From Paracoccus liaowanqingii (GTDB lineage Bacteria; Pseudomonadota; Alphaproteobacteria; Rhodobacterales; Rhodobacteraceae), in the NCBI RefSeq assembly GCF_004683865.2, contig NZ_CP040761.1:124001-188000 (forward strand): a DNA stretch of 64,000 bases. The letters are read 5' to 3'. Both the position numbers and the translations under genes were made by a program. The notes under the pieces were generated by a model, which saw only the letters and a list, made by a program, of their open reading frames with translations, did no database searches and had not been told where the DNA came from. Of the stretch, positions 27,200 through 36,094 are shown piece after piece. Numbering within the stretch: position 1 is the first letter of the stretch; each line of letters starts with the position of its first letter.

Positions 27200-27742
27200 A
27201 TGTCCAATCGCGCCATTCTCGTTGTCGATCTTCAGAATGAATACTGGCCGTCCGGCAACCTTCCCCTGCAGGGGATCGAGGCTGCGGCGGAAAACGCCGC
27301 GCGCGTGATCGAACATGCGCGGTCCAAGGGCGACCTAGTGGTGAACATCCGCCATGAAGTGCCGGGCGGACCAATCTTCGTACCGGGCAGCGAGGGTGCC
27401 GAGATCAACAAGGTCGTTGCGCCCCAGGGCGACGACGTCGTCATCACCAAGAACTTCCCCAACTCGTTTCGCGAGACCGGTTTGAAAGCCCTTCTTGACG
27501 AAGAGGGGATCAAGGATGTGATCGTGATCGGCGCAATGAGCCATATGTGCATCGATGCCACCACGCGCGCTGCTAACGACCACGGCTTCAGCACGACCAC
27601 GATCCACGACGCCTGTGCGACCCGGGATATCGAGTTTGGCGGGCAGACTGCCCCCGCCGCACATGTTCATACGGCGATTATGGGGGCCTTAGCCTTCCTC
27701 TATGGCGACGTCATCAGCACCGAGGACTTCGTTCGCAGCTGA
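27200..27742 (+). CDS. Isochorismatase-family cysteine hydrolase
   Basis: 180-residue cysteine hydrolase. The catalytic triad is visible: D in VVDLQNEYW near residue 10, K in TKNFPNSF near 87, and C in AMSHMCIDATTRAA near 114 preceded by the usual cis-peptide. The ATG at 27200 gives the standard N-terminus; an upstream ATG at 27188 adds four residues. Family members hydrolyse amides such as nicotinamide, N-carbamoyl compounds and ureidoacrylate. Paired with a GlxA regulator, it probably serves detoxification or nitrogen salvage. Confidence 0.85.
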   Translation: MSNRAILVVDLQNEYWPSGNLPLQGIEAAAENAARVIEHARSKGDLVVNIRHEVPGGPIFVPGSEGAEINKVVAPQGDDVVITKNFPNSFRETGLKALLDEEGIKDVIVIGAMSHMCIDATTRAANDHGFSTTTIHDACATRDIEFGGQTAPAAHVHTAIMGALAFLYGDVISTEDFVRS

Positions 27743-27950
27743 CACTGTCGTCCGGCACATGCGGTCAGCCAACCCGCGGCGGGTTAGGCGACTGCATGCG
27801 CAGACCTTCTGTTGATCAGGAATTTTGACGGCAGTGCGATGCGGCGGGAAAGTGCCCGCCCGCGTCGGCCCATCTTATTCACCCTCCTATCACCAACCCT
27901 CACCGGACCTTGCCATCTGCCAGCGGACAAGGCAGCGAAAGAACTGGATT

Positions 27951-28847
27951 ATGGACTATAAAACAAAACACGGACTGACGCGGCGCCAGGCGTTTATGAT
28001 GACGGGGGGCGCGATCGCCACAGCCTCTTTAATGAGCGCGACACAAGGCACCGCCAATGCTGCCAGCGCATCAAAAACCGTTAAGATTACTCAGGTCCGC
28101 AATGCGACCATCCTCGTCGAAGTCGCCGGCGTAACGTTCCTGATCGATCCGTTGTTCGCCGAGCAGGGTAGCCTGCCTGGCTTCCCCGCTTCGGCCAGCA
28201 GTCATCTCCGCAATCCGCTGGTTTCCTTGCCCCTTCCGCAGGAAGACCTTGCTGCTGCGGATGCGGTCATCGTCACGCATCTGCATTTGGATCACTGGGA
28301 TGATGCCGCAAAGGCGGCGATTGCACGCGACAAGCCGATCTTTGCGCAAAGCGAGCATGATGCGGGGCTTATCCGTGCGGATGGCTTCACCGACGTGCGT
28401 GTCCTGACCGAGACGACGGAGTTCAACGGCGTCCGCCTTATCAAGACCGGCGGTCAGCACGGCACAGACGCGACACTGGAGGCATTCCCAACCATGGGCG
28501 ATGTCTGTGGCGTGGTGTTTAGCCACCCCCAGTTTCAAACCGTCTATGTGGCCGGCGACACCATCTGGAACGCGCAAGTCCAGGCTGCCATCGACACCCA
28601 CAAACCCGCCGCCATCGTGTTGAATGCCGGAAACGCTGTCTTGATGGGGTTCGACCCGATCATCATGGGGACCGAGGATGTGCTGTCCGTTCATCGTGCC
28701 GCACCCGAAGCTATTCTGATCGCGAGCCATCTAGAGGCCATCAACCACTGCATCCTCAGCCGTAAGGTTCTGCGCGATTTCTCGGTTCGGGAAGGGTTCG
28801 AACAGAAGCTGCTGATACCGGCAGACGGCGAAGCTGTCACAGTCTGA
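27951..28847 (+). CDS. Tat-exported metallo-beta-lactamase-fold hydrolase
   Basis: 298-residue MBL-fold protein. The N-terminus carries a twin-arginine signal (LTRRQAFMMTGG) and a cleavage region near AANAASA-type residues about position 38. The zinc motif HLHLDHWDD is near residue 108, a GDTIW metal ligand near 201 and a late SHLEAINHC histidine region near 260. It resembles UlaG/YcbX-like periplasmic MBL proteins rather than beta-lactamases. It is 208 bases downstream of the isochorismatase gene on the same strand. Substrate unknown. Confidence 0.85.
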   Translation: MDYKTKHGLTRRQAFMMTGGAIATASLMSATQGTANAASASKTVKITQVRNATILVEVAGVTFLIDPLFAEQGSLPGFPASASSHLRNPLVSLPLPQEDLAAADAVIVTHLHLDHWDDAAKAAIARDKPIFAQSEHDAGLIRADGFTDVRVLTETTEFNGVRLIKTGGQHGTDATLEAFPTMGDVCGVVFSHPQFQTVYVAGDTIWNAQVQAAIDTHKPAAIVLNAGNAVLMGFDPIIMGTEDVLSVHRAAPEAILIASHLEAINHCILSRKVLRDFSVREGFEQKLLIPADGEAVTV

Positions 28848-28878
28848 TCCAGCTTGATCGTCGATGAACCCGGCTCCG

Positions 28879-29397
28879 TCAGGCGATGCGCTTTTCCTCG
28901 CCCTCCAGGATCAAATGGCCTGACGCGAACTGCGCCCCTTCGGAGCCCTTGAGCGGACGGGCCAGCTTGACGCGATAGGTCTTTGTAACGTGGTACTTGG
29001 GGCTGATGACACGGTGCAGCAAGTCACCATTGTCAGTCAGCAAAAGAAGGCCGGACGTCTACTTGTCCAAACGGCCAATGGTGGAGATCGCTGGATCACG
29101 CCCTCTCCAACGCTCGGGCAGGATGTCATAGACCAGTGCGCCGTCTTCATTGTGTGAACAGGTCATGCCCTTGTTCATAAGGATGACCATTCCCGCGAGG
29201 GGATCGAGCGCCAGGCGGCCGATCTCCATTCGGAGCGGCAAATCTGGCGTGATAGGTATACGTTTGCTGACGTCCAGGAGGTCGGCCGCGTCCAGGGTAA
29301 TACCGCCAGCCTTAGCCATTCGCGCCATTTCGGTGCGCGAGCCATACCCCATGGAGGACAAAAGCTTGTCAACGCGGGAGGTTGGGATCTTAGCCAT
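28879..29397 (-). pseudogene. rsuA: rsuA-like 16S rRNA pseudouridine synthase, broken by a stop codon and truncated
   Basis: The minus strand encodes an S4-like start (RVDKLLSSMGYGSRTEMARM) and the catalytic region of an RsuA-type synthase. The catalytic motif reads GRLDK-stop-TSGLLLLTDNGD: a TAG (plus-strand CTA at 29059-29061) replaces the glutamate codon of the usual GRLDxETxGLLLLT motif. Translation in the same frame continues for 60 residues (ISPKYHVTKTYRV) and then ends at 28879, losing the C-terminal third with its RYHQVRRM element. Both defects argue that it is not functional. Confidence 0.85.
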
Positions 29398-29402
29398 TAC
29401 TT

Positions 29403-29632
29403 TTGGTCCTTCAGGTTGCCAGAAAGGGGCTGCAACTGCTGTGGCCCGCTGCCCAGCTGAACTGGGCCGACGACACGCTTCTGCCGCTGTCCTTGATCCG
29501 GAATGGGCAGGAGGAGCCTGTCGACATCCTGTCCGCCGGTACGCAAGAGAAGATCGCCTTCCTCGTGCGCCTCGCCTTCGCGCGGTTTCTCGCGAAAGGC
29601 GGTCGGCATGCCCTAGTGATCCTCGACGATAG
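29403..29632 (+). pseudogene. C-terminal fragment of a YhaN/SMC-like ATPase
   Basis: About 76 residues carry the ABC-type signature ILSAGTQEKIAFLVRLAFAR followed by the Walker B strand ALVILDD, the arrangement found at the C-terminus of YhaN-like and related SMC-type ATPases. The N-terminal Walker A domain and coiled coil are missing, and the frame leaves the family just after Walker B. It abuts the start of the rsuA remnant and IS debris, so it is a decayed piece. Confidence 0.65.
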
Positions 29633-29689
29633 GCCACACCCACCACCGCCATGTTCATCGTTTCCAGCATCGACCAAGCGATCACGTCC

Positions 29690-29832
29690 AGTTTCGAAAT
29701 CCATTGCGCTGTATCTCGCGCAACGGCGAGCGCGTGCCCTTCATCGCACCGGTGCACAGCTCCACCTCCAACTCCATGATCCAGTCGGCCGCAAAGGCCA
29801 GCATCTCGCACCAGATCCATGTTGGCCTGCTT
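29690..29832 (-). pseudogene. IS256-family transposase, N-terminal fragment
   Basis: The minus strand reads EMLAFAADWIMELEVELCTG followed by SPLREIQRNGF, which is the N-terminal region of IS256-family transposases (compare LVREMLAFAADRIMELEV at 59440). It is truncated on both sides. Confidence 0.7.
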
Positions 29833-29910
29833 ATTTATCGATCAATCAGTGCCATTCTCTCGACGGTCATCGTCATCTCCATCTGGTTCAAGGTCTCGCA
29901 ACCCAAACCA

Positions 29911-30020
29911 TTCCGAAGACCGGTGATGACCACCAGCGTCACCGTCGGCCGCGCGCTACGCCGGGGCGCCGCGCGCGGCTTCCTAAACCAACTGCTGGGA
30001 CACGGCCGCTTCGCGGGCCA
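29911..30020. repeat. IS-end repeat, copy 1
   Basis: Starts CAAACCATTCCGAAGA and ends CCAACTGCTGGGACACGGCC. A similar stretch lies at 44220-44330, with a few substitutions and one small gap. The terminal part resembles the right end seen after the IS256-type gene at 41189-41240 (TTACACCA then TGGGACA). Confidence 0.6.
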
Positions 30021-30095
30021 TTTAAGTGAAGTAAAGCTGTCTGGTACAGTCTATAGTTGTGTCAGTGGCTGATTGCTTATCGCAGGGTAGAGCAA

Positions 30096-31022
30096 ATGAC
30101 AGAGGCGGAAAAATTTCTGTTGCACGGGAAATGGAATAACCTTCCAGAACTCGTTCATAATTCGAAGGATCTGATAGCTATTTTTGACGGAAGCTATCGC
30201 CTTAGAGTGGCGAATTCAGCTTACTGCCAAGCATATTATTGCGACCCGGACACAGTAGTATTCTGGCCGGATATTATGCGCGCAAACTACTTAAATAATC
30301 GCGGACCGGTTGTCGTCACCGATGACATTGACGCATGGCTCGTCGAAGCTCTAGCGCGACGGGCCATTCAGACATATCGATCCTTCGAGGCAGAGCTGCA
30401 CGGAGGTAAGTGGATTTGGATTACCGAAACCGTCTCCCATGAGGGCATGACGCTTTTCTATGCCACCGACATATCGACGGTTCGCACGTCGAGTCGTCAA
30501 CTTCGATTGGAGCGGGACGCGGCGCGGCGGGCTTCATGGACCGATCCGCTGACAGGGGTTCCTAACCGCCGCTACATCATGGACCGATTGGAGGAGTGGC
30601 ATGAAAGCCAGTCGAGCCAGGCTGAGTTCGGCGAGCATGTTCTTGCGGTTGTCGATCTGGACCATTTCAAAAGAATAAACGATCTGTACGGACATGATGT
30701 GGGCGACGAAGTTCTCCAGTCATTTTGTCAGCATTCTGTAAAGAGCATTCGTCCATTCGACCTTTTTGGTCGGATTGGCGGAGAGGAGTTCCTGTTTCTT
30801 ATGCCAAACTGCTCTCCCGAGGTCGCCCAGCTCCGGCTCAGTTTATTGCAGTCGATGATCTTGCATCCGAAACACTGCTCCGAAGGCACTGTTGTCACAT
30901 TCACGTTTTCTGGCGGGCTGGTCCGAGTGCGTAAGGACAAAGATGTTCACTGCTCGATCAGGGATGCGGACAAATTGCTTTACCGTGCCAAGGAAGCAGG
31001 GCGTGTTCGCGTTCTTTACTAA
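30096..31022 (+). CDS. Diguanylate cyclase with PAS-like sensor and GGDEF domain
   Basis: 308-residue protein predicted to make cyclic di-GMP from two GTP. Residues 15-140 form a PAS-like sensor (VHNSKDLIAIFDGSYRLRVA). The GGDEF domain occupies about 150-308 with DPLTGVPNRR, DLDHFKRINDLYGHDVGD and the active-site GGEEF at 228-232. An RPFD inhibitory site lies exactly five residues before it, so product feedback is likely. No membrane helix is visible, so it should be cytosolic. The ATG at 30096 is chosen from the PAS start. It stands alone among IS debris. Confidence 0.88.
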   Translation: MTEAEKFLLHGKWNNLPELVHNSKDLIAIFDGSYRLRVANSAYCQAYYCDPDTVVFWPDIMRANYLNNRGPVVVTDDIDAWLVEALARRAIQTYRSFEAELHGGKWIWITETVSHEGMTLFYATDISTVRTSSRQLRLERDAARRASWTDPLTGVPNRRYIMDRLEEWHESQSSQAEFGEHVLAVVDLDHFKRINDLYGHDVGDEVLQSFCQHSVKSIRPFDLFGRIGGEEFLFLMPNCSPEVAQLRLSLLQSMILHPKHCSEGTVVTFTFSGGLVRVRKDKDVHCSIRDADKLLYRAKEAGRVRVLY

Positions 31023-31388
31023 TTTTCCACTGGTCTCAGATGCAGGCGGTCTAAGATTTGAGATCAACACTCAAGCAAAAGTACGGGCGCAAATACGGGT
31101 TCTGGCAACCGGTGGTCGTGTAGCGACCCCTTTCGTGCTGCATTACCCTATCGGCTTTGGCGGACGTTGCCGGGGTGGAGACCTTTGCGTTTGATCGTTG
31201 AAACTCCGGCTTGCTCCATATGCGCCCTTATTCTTCTAAGGTGGCAAGTTGCCTGCACCGGTTTAACGTCCCTGACTGATCTTTTGGGCACAAATGATCG
31301 CGTGGCCCTGAAAATTTTGATCGGAGAAATTTTCTCCGGTCAAGTCACTTTTAGGCTCAGGTTTTTCCGCGGATACACTGGTTTTGGT
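31023..31388. other. Intergenic region, nothing recognised
   Basis: About 365 bases with short open frames only. No protein family, repeat or RNA gene was recognised. Confidence 0.35.
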
Positions 31389-31529
31389 CTATCTCTGCCT
31401 GCCAATGGCAAGCTGAGCGCGCTTGAGTGTGTCCTCAAGAACCTGACCAGGATTTGCGCTGCTTTCGGTATGAGTAGTCTTGGCAAGGTTTTGCAAAAAC
31501 CTACACATGTCTTTATTGATGATCGTCAT
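31389..31529 (-). CDS. Small protein of unknown function with strong ribosome binding site
   Basis: A 46-residue frame begins at an ATG preceded by AGAGGAGGTGACC, a near-perfect Shine-Dalgarno with good spacing, which is the main reason to accept it. The product is polar and mostly helical in appearance (MCRFLQNLAKTTHTESSANP, then EDTLKRAQLAIGRQR) with no membrane segment. I do not recognise the family. It stands alone on the minus strand. Confidence 0.5.
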   Translation of the reverse strand: MTIINKDMCRFLQNLAKTTHTESSANPGQVLEDTLKRAQLAIGRQR

Positions 31530-31704
31530 GGTCACCTCCTCTGACCTGAACGTACGACGCCTAATATAGCACACGCATAAGTAGATTTACAGGCTGCATC
31601 TCTGCGGAGTGTGATCCAGCGTGTATGGAAGTCTAACCACCGTCGTCCACAGCTACAGCATCTGATGGTTGGCGAAAGCCTGTACTCCGCGCTGAATGGG
31701 GGTC

Positions 31705-32166
31705 GGTTTAGCCGGATCTCCACCGGGGCCACGTCAAGGGGCAGGTCGCGCAGAAGCAGCGACCGGCGGGGATTGCCGGCAGTGGCCTCGGTGTCGCCGC
31801 CCTGGATTTGCAGAGCGTCGGGACGATCAGCGGCGGCCGACCAGTCCAGCACGGCGTTGCGGTCAAGAAAGTCGTATAGGTAGTGAACCAGGCGCGGCCC
31901 TCGGCAGCCCGTCGCGAGGGCGGCAGGTCGCCCAAATCGAGCAGATGCGCGGCGGCAGTCCAGTCCTCGGCATCGGCGGCCCGCAGAAAGCTGACCATCG
32001 TGGCTCCGGGGGTGTTGCGGTCGATCCGGTCGGGCATGAAGCCCAGGCCGGTATTCAGCGCGGGGGTCTCGAAAATCGCACCTTGCGCGAGGGCGGGACG
32101 GCTAGCGGTCGCCACGATCAGAAGGATAACAAAGAATTTCGATATAAGGGCATCAAGCCCGCTCAA
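31705..32166 (-). pseudogene. Mechanosensitive-channel-type protein, N-terminal fragment with frameshift
   Basis: From a TTG at 32166, overlapping the end of the upstream channel gene, the frame gives a signal-like helix (FFVILLIVATASRPALAQ). A periplasmic domain typical of some MscS-family proteins follows (RIDRNTPGATMVSFLRAADA, then AAAHLLDLGDLPPS). Near 31855-31890 the frame shifts, and the continuation (SAAADRPDALQIQGGD, then RRSLLLRDLPLDVAPVEIRL) lies in another frame before similarity ends at about 31705. The membrane and channel domains are absent, so this is a truncated, frameshifted remnant. An IS event is likely responsible. Confidence 0.65.
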
Positions 32167-32983
32167 GCGTGTAATGCTCCGCCCACGCCCGAGCGGCGCT
32201 AAGATCGTCCCCGTGGGACGCATCGCCCAGATGTCGCCCCAGTATAGCGAGCGCGGCAACCAGTTCTGAACCTTCCGACAGTGTGCCGTCCCGGGCCAAA
32301 TCGCATAGTTTGGCGATAGCACTGGGGAAATCCATCGCGGGATCATGGGGAACAAAAACCCCGGGCAGGGAAGAAGCACTCAGCATGACCACGACACTGG
32401 ACAGGTCCGGGCCTAGACTTTCGATGCGCGCGGCGGTGTCCTTGTCGGGACCACGAGCGCTGATGATCCGGAAGCGGATGGCAAAGGTCCGGGCGCTGTT
32501 CGTCGTCTGCAGGATATTCAGCAGAAAGCTGACAGACAGAGTCAACAGGACCATCCCGTTTACTGCGGCGATCATCGACAGGACGTCCCACCATTCCCCC
32601 GTCACCCGAACCGTAGAGGCGCCAAGGGTCGACAGGGTCGATCCCGCAAAGGCTACCGTTTGAAGCCAGGTGGCAGGGTCGCCCGTCTTGGTCTGCTCCA
32701 GCGACAGGCCGCCCCGCAAGATGAGCACATAGCCCGCCAGATGCATCAGCACCCAGGCCCCTGCGAGAACAATCAGGATCGCGGGGCCCAGCACTCCGCG
32801 CAGAGACAGCCCGGTACGCTGTTCGAGGATCGCACTAAAACCGGATCCAGCGCGCCACAACCCGCTGGCAAGTGTGCGGCTGATAAAGCCCAAACCGCTC
32901 AGGCTGATCGTCGTGCGCAGGAAATCATAAAAGGAGACAAGGACCAGTGCGATGCCCACCGTGATCATCAGGGGCTCAGTCAT
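32153..32983 (-). CDS. Potassium-channel-like (Ion_trans_2 type) membrane protein
   Basis: 276-residue membrane protein with an N-terminal helix, a second helix near 65-90, a pore-like segment (FAGSTLSTLGAST) near 130-145 and a third helix (MVLLTLSVSFLLNIL) near 155. It lacks the classic TVGYG filter, so ion selectivity is uncertain. The cytosolic C-terminus is about 110 residues. A 12-codon frame (33018-32980) ends in the ATGA that starts this gene and may couple translation. An EcfG-like promoter lies at 33100-33124. It was probably co-transcribed with the mechanosensitive-channel gene whose remnant follows. Confidence 0.65.
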   Translation of the reverse strand: MTEPLMITVGIALVLVSFYDFLRTTISLSGLGFISRTLASGLWRAGSGFSAILEQRTGLSLRGVLGPAILIVLAGAWVLMHLAGYVLILRGGLSLEQTKTGDPATWLQTVAFAGSTLSTLGASTVRVTGEWWDVLSMIAAVNGMVLLTLSVSFLLNILQTTNSARTFAIRFRIISARGPDKDTAARIESLGPDLSSVVVMLSASSLPGVFVPHDPAMDFPSAIAKLCDLARDGTLSEGSELVAALAILGRHLGDASHGDDLSAARAWAEHYTLERA

Positions 32984-33099
32984 GCGGCCCTCGCCGTGTC
33001 GACGGTCGAATTATACATGGCGTGCGGACCTTTAAGGAGCGGAAATGCATCACTGGCAACGGGCTGATCGTGATGCTGACGCTGGAGAGGTGCCTCGGC

Positions 33100-33124
33100 A
33101 ACGTCCCCTGCCGGGCGCGGTTCC
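33100..33124 (-). promoter_or_regulatory. EcfG-like promoter (GGAAC-N16-CGTT)
   Basis: On the minus strand GGAAC (33124-33120) is followed after 16 bases by CGTT (33103-33100), an exact match to the alphaproteobacterial general-stress consensus. It points to the ion-channel gene starting at 32983, giving a leader of roughly 110 bases. Confidence 0.6.
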
Positions 33125-33148
33125 GTGATCTTTGCGATGATAAGCTCG

Positions 33149-33960
33149 TCATTGATTAGCGCATTCCTGTTCCACAGAAAATGTCTCGGTCAAGCCGGGC
33201 GCAGTAGGGTGTGGATGCGCAAGGTTGGAGACGGAACTGAGACGACGGTTGGCAACTCCATACGCAGATTGGCTACCGCATGGCCGTGGTTTTGTCTCTG
33301 GGCTACCTTGCTCTAGATAGCGAGCGTCGAACGTGTCGGCTCCGAGCATTTCCCGAGGATCCCCCACCGCGTTCCGTCCCCAACCTTGCGCATCGGCTTG
33401 ATCAAGGGGTTTCTTCTTTTCCCAACTTTGGGCGTTACCGTGGTGCCCGTGTGCAGGCGTAGGCATCACCGTTACGGCAATGGCCCAGATGATGCCGACC
33501 ATCTCGCGGGCGATCGCCGTGGTGACGACCACCTGTTTCTTCCCCGACGCGCCCAAGTGGCGATAGCGTTGGCACATTGGCAGCTGTCCCTTCCATGCGA
33601 TGTCACGCACGGCCTTAGGCAAAGATTCGATACGGTCGGGAAGCTTGCGGCTGACACGTGCCTGCATCCGGTAGCTCTAGGCGCCTGCGATCAGCACGCG
33701 TCGGGCGAGCCAGCTGCCGGCCCTCGTGATCCCCCCGCGCCGGATGCGGGAACCGCTGGAGTGTTCCGACGACGTCAGCTCCAGATACGCCATCAGCTGT
33801 CGGGAGTTCTTGAAGCGATGGAAGTCCCCGACCTCGGCCACCACCGAGACAGCAACGATGACCGCGACCCCGCGCCCGGCCTGTACGGCTTTCTAACACC
33901 GGCACCAAGTTCCAGCTCGGCAGCAGGTCGCCAACTTGGCCAATCAGGCGTTTGACCAGA
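33149..33960 (-). pseudogene. IS110-family transposase, degenerate
   Basis: The minus strand contains VGDFHRFKNSRQLMAYLELT, GSRIRRGGITRAGSWLARRV and, after an in-frame TAG, SYRMQARVSRKLPDRIESLP and AIAREMVGIIWAI. These are consecutive pieces of the IS110/Transposase_20 half. Stops and frame changes break the reading frame and the N-terminal catalytic domain is not evident. A shorter relative of the same segment lies at 59520-59690. Confidence 0.75.
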
Positions 33961-34373
33961 GCTTCGGCATCATCTCGGTCAGGCGGGGACCCAGGAGATC
34001 ATCCTGCTCTTCAGCGCGGGGGCGAGGCCTCATCACGGCTCCAGAATTCGCAAGGTTTCGAATACCAACATACGAAACCTTGCAATTTCCCGCTACCATT
34101 TTGGCACAATCGACGAGCAAATTCATATATTTTAGAGTTATTCAGGCCAAGCTATATAGTTTATATTCTATCCAGTCCTTTTGTTTCCAGAGAGTTAAAA
34201 ATTATTTTAGATTTAACAGGCTCAAACCTTTTTGATTGGTCGCGTTATATTCGTTCGATCTGCGCAAGGTTTTTGGAGGTGACGTCGGAAGTCGGCCCGC
34301 GGCGGGTTAGTCTAACTTAAAAAGGGCAACTTGTGTCGGTGCGCTGCCCACCTTTACGAAGACCGCAAACATT
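33961..34373. other. AT-rich intergenic region
   Basis: About 410 bases, with 34080-34260 clearly richer in A and T than the rest of the window. No gene or RNA was recognised. It leads into the promoter of the coiled-coil gene. Confidence 0.4.
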
Positions 34374-34398
34374 GGAACATTCGCCGGGTCAACTGGTT
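34374..34398 (+). promoter_or_regulatory. EcfG-like promoter (GGAAC-N16-GGTT)
   Basis: GGAAC at 34374-34378 and GGTT at 34395-34398 are 16 bases apart, 53 bases before the start of the coiled-coil membrane protein. One base of the -10 differs from the CGTT consensus. Confidence 0.5.
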
Positions 34399-34451
34399 GG
34401 TCCGAATAGAAATTCTACACTTCCATAAATGCATGTACAGGAGGAACAGGT

Positions 34452-35594
34452 TTGGCTCAGAATGCGCAAAGAGAGGCGGGGTATCGCTGGATCGGGATCA
34501 GCGTGGTCGCGGTGGCATTGCTTGGTTGGCTGCTCGCCCTCTATTTATGGTCTGCATCGGCGGAGACAGAGGCCGAACTGGAACGGCAGATCGCACTTAA
34601 CGGCGAGGCAACGGAACTGGATGCCCGCATCGTTGCGCTTCGGTCTGAGGTGACGCAGACTGAAACGACACGGGAGGAAAGCAGCAGCGAGCTGGATAAC
34701 CTGCAGCAACGGTTGATCGAAGCGCAAAAGGCCGTCGCCTCGTCGGAGGACCAGGCTCAGACAATGCAGGAAGAGCGTGACGCTCTCGAAGCAGAAATCG
34801 CCGAAATGACCAGCCAGCAAAACACTCTGCAGGATGATATCGCGCAGGCACAGGCTCAGGTCGCAGAGACGTCGCAAGAGTTTGCCGATGTCGGCGAGCG
34901 GCTGGAGCAAGCCAGACGTCAGGAGGTCGATGTTCAGGGAAGCGTTTCTGATCTGACCTCCGACGTTGCCAGATTGACCGAAGAGGCATCTGGGGCAGAG
35001 AGCCGGGTGCAGGCGGCACGGGAAGCTGAGGCCGCGCTGGAGCAGCGGGTAGCTGCAGCCCGCCAGGATCTGGAAGAAATCGAGACTGCGCGGAATACAG
35101 TCGAGCAGTCAACGGAGACGCTGGTTCAGCGTCGAGACCAGTTGGCCTCCCAGACCGCTGAAGCCGAAGGCCAGATGCAGCATCTGCAGGAACAGATCGT
35201 CCAGCTCACCCAGGACTTGGCGGATCGAAGCGAGCGACTTGTCGAGTTGCAGACAAGTATTGCTGACATGCAAGAAGAAGCAGCTCAGCCAGCGCGCGCT
35301 GCCGCATCCGGCCTCATTCTCGGGGAACGTTATGAAGCCGGCCCAGTGCTGGCCACGTTTTCTGATCAAGGTACGTTTGAAATGGCCAATGCTAGTTCAG
35401 GCGAAGAAGTGTCGGGTGACTACTCTCTTGAAGAGGAAATGCTGACATTAAGCGATGCCACAGGTGACCTCGGAAACGCCAATTTTCCAATGCGCTGCAA
35501 TATTGTGGCAGACGCGGCAGGCTTCACGCTTGAGAGCGAGGACGGGTCTTGCGAGCTTCTGTCAGGAACATCGTTCTCCCGCGTCAGTCCGTGA
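34452..35594 (+). CDS. Membrane-anchored coiled-coil protein with C-terminal beta domain
   Basis: 380 residues starting with TTG, chosen because AGGAGG at 34439-34444 precedes it by seven bases. One N-terminal membrane helix (ISVVAVALLGWLLALYLW, residues about 15-32) is followed by about 245 residues of heptad-type coiled coil rich in Glu, Gln and Ala. The last 95 residues are different: a compact, probably beta-rich domain with two cysteines (PMRCNIVADAAG, then DGSCELL). The topology suggests a periplasmic rod attached to the inner membrane. I do not recognise a named family. It is transcribed from an EcfG-like promoter and stands before the stress cassette. Confidence 0.75.
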   Translation: MAQNAQREAGYRWIGISVVAVALLGWLLALYLWSASAETEAELERQIALNGEATELDARIVALRSEVTQTETTREESSSELDNLQQRLIEAQKAVASSEDQAQTMQEERDALEAEIAEMTSQQNTLQDDIAQAQAQVAETSQEFADVGERLEQARRQEVDVQGSVSDLTSDVARLTEEASGAESRVQAAREAEAALEQRVAAARQDLEEIETARNTVEQSTETLVQRRDQLASQTAEAEGQMQHLQEQIVQLTQDLADRSERLVELQTSIADMQEEAAQPARAAASGLILGERYEAGPVLATFSDQGTFEMANASSGEEVSGDYSLEEEMLTLSDATGDLGNANFPMRCNIVADAAGFTLESEDGSCELLSGTSFSRVSP

Positions 35595-35917
35595 TTTCAC
35601 GAGGTCTGGGTGCTTTTAACTGAGCACCATCCTCTATCCACCACGTCGGGATCGTATCTGAACAATGGCTCAAAAATAATAGGAAAGGGCGATCCCGCTA
35701 ATGCAGGCCGGGCATTCAGGTCGCGATCTTGTTTACCTCGGTGACGCAGGTATTTCGCTTCATTCGTTCTGGCGTGGAGGACAAGCCCAAGGAGCATCCT
35801 TATGATATGGCATTTTCAGATCAATACTCATTCTATTGCCAGTTGTATCTGTAAGTAGAGTAATTGAGCATTATCCCTCATCGATCGAAGATCGTATCGT
35901 CGCATCGTTTAGGTCCG
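35595..35917. other. Intergenic region with a hairpin
   Basis: GGTGCT and AGCACC at about 35609-35629 form a perfect 6-base stem with an 8-base loop shortly after the coiled-coil gene. There is no T-run, so it may be an attenuator or weak terminator. The remainder shows nothing recognisable. Confidence 0.4.
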
Positions 35918-35942
35918 GGAACATAAATAGCAATATTCTGTT
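35918..35942 (+). promoter_or_regulatory. EcfG-like promoter (GGAAC-N16-TGTT)
   Basis: GGAAC at 35918-35922 and TGTT at 35939-35942 with a 16-base spacer, about 150 bases before the four-gene stress cassette. Confidence 0.5.
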
Positions 35943-36094
35943 GTACCATAGATATAGATGTCGCGACCCGGGGGAGATCGCGCTCCCTCGGCATTTTCCA
36001 GCTTGCCATTTTCTGCTCCCCATTGAGGCAGAGTGTTCGAGCTATCGCTGGCTTGGAGAGTGACTGGTCACAAGAAAATTGACGGGAGATGACA

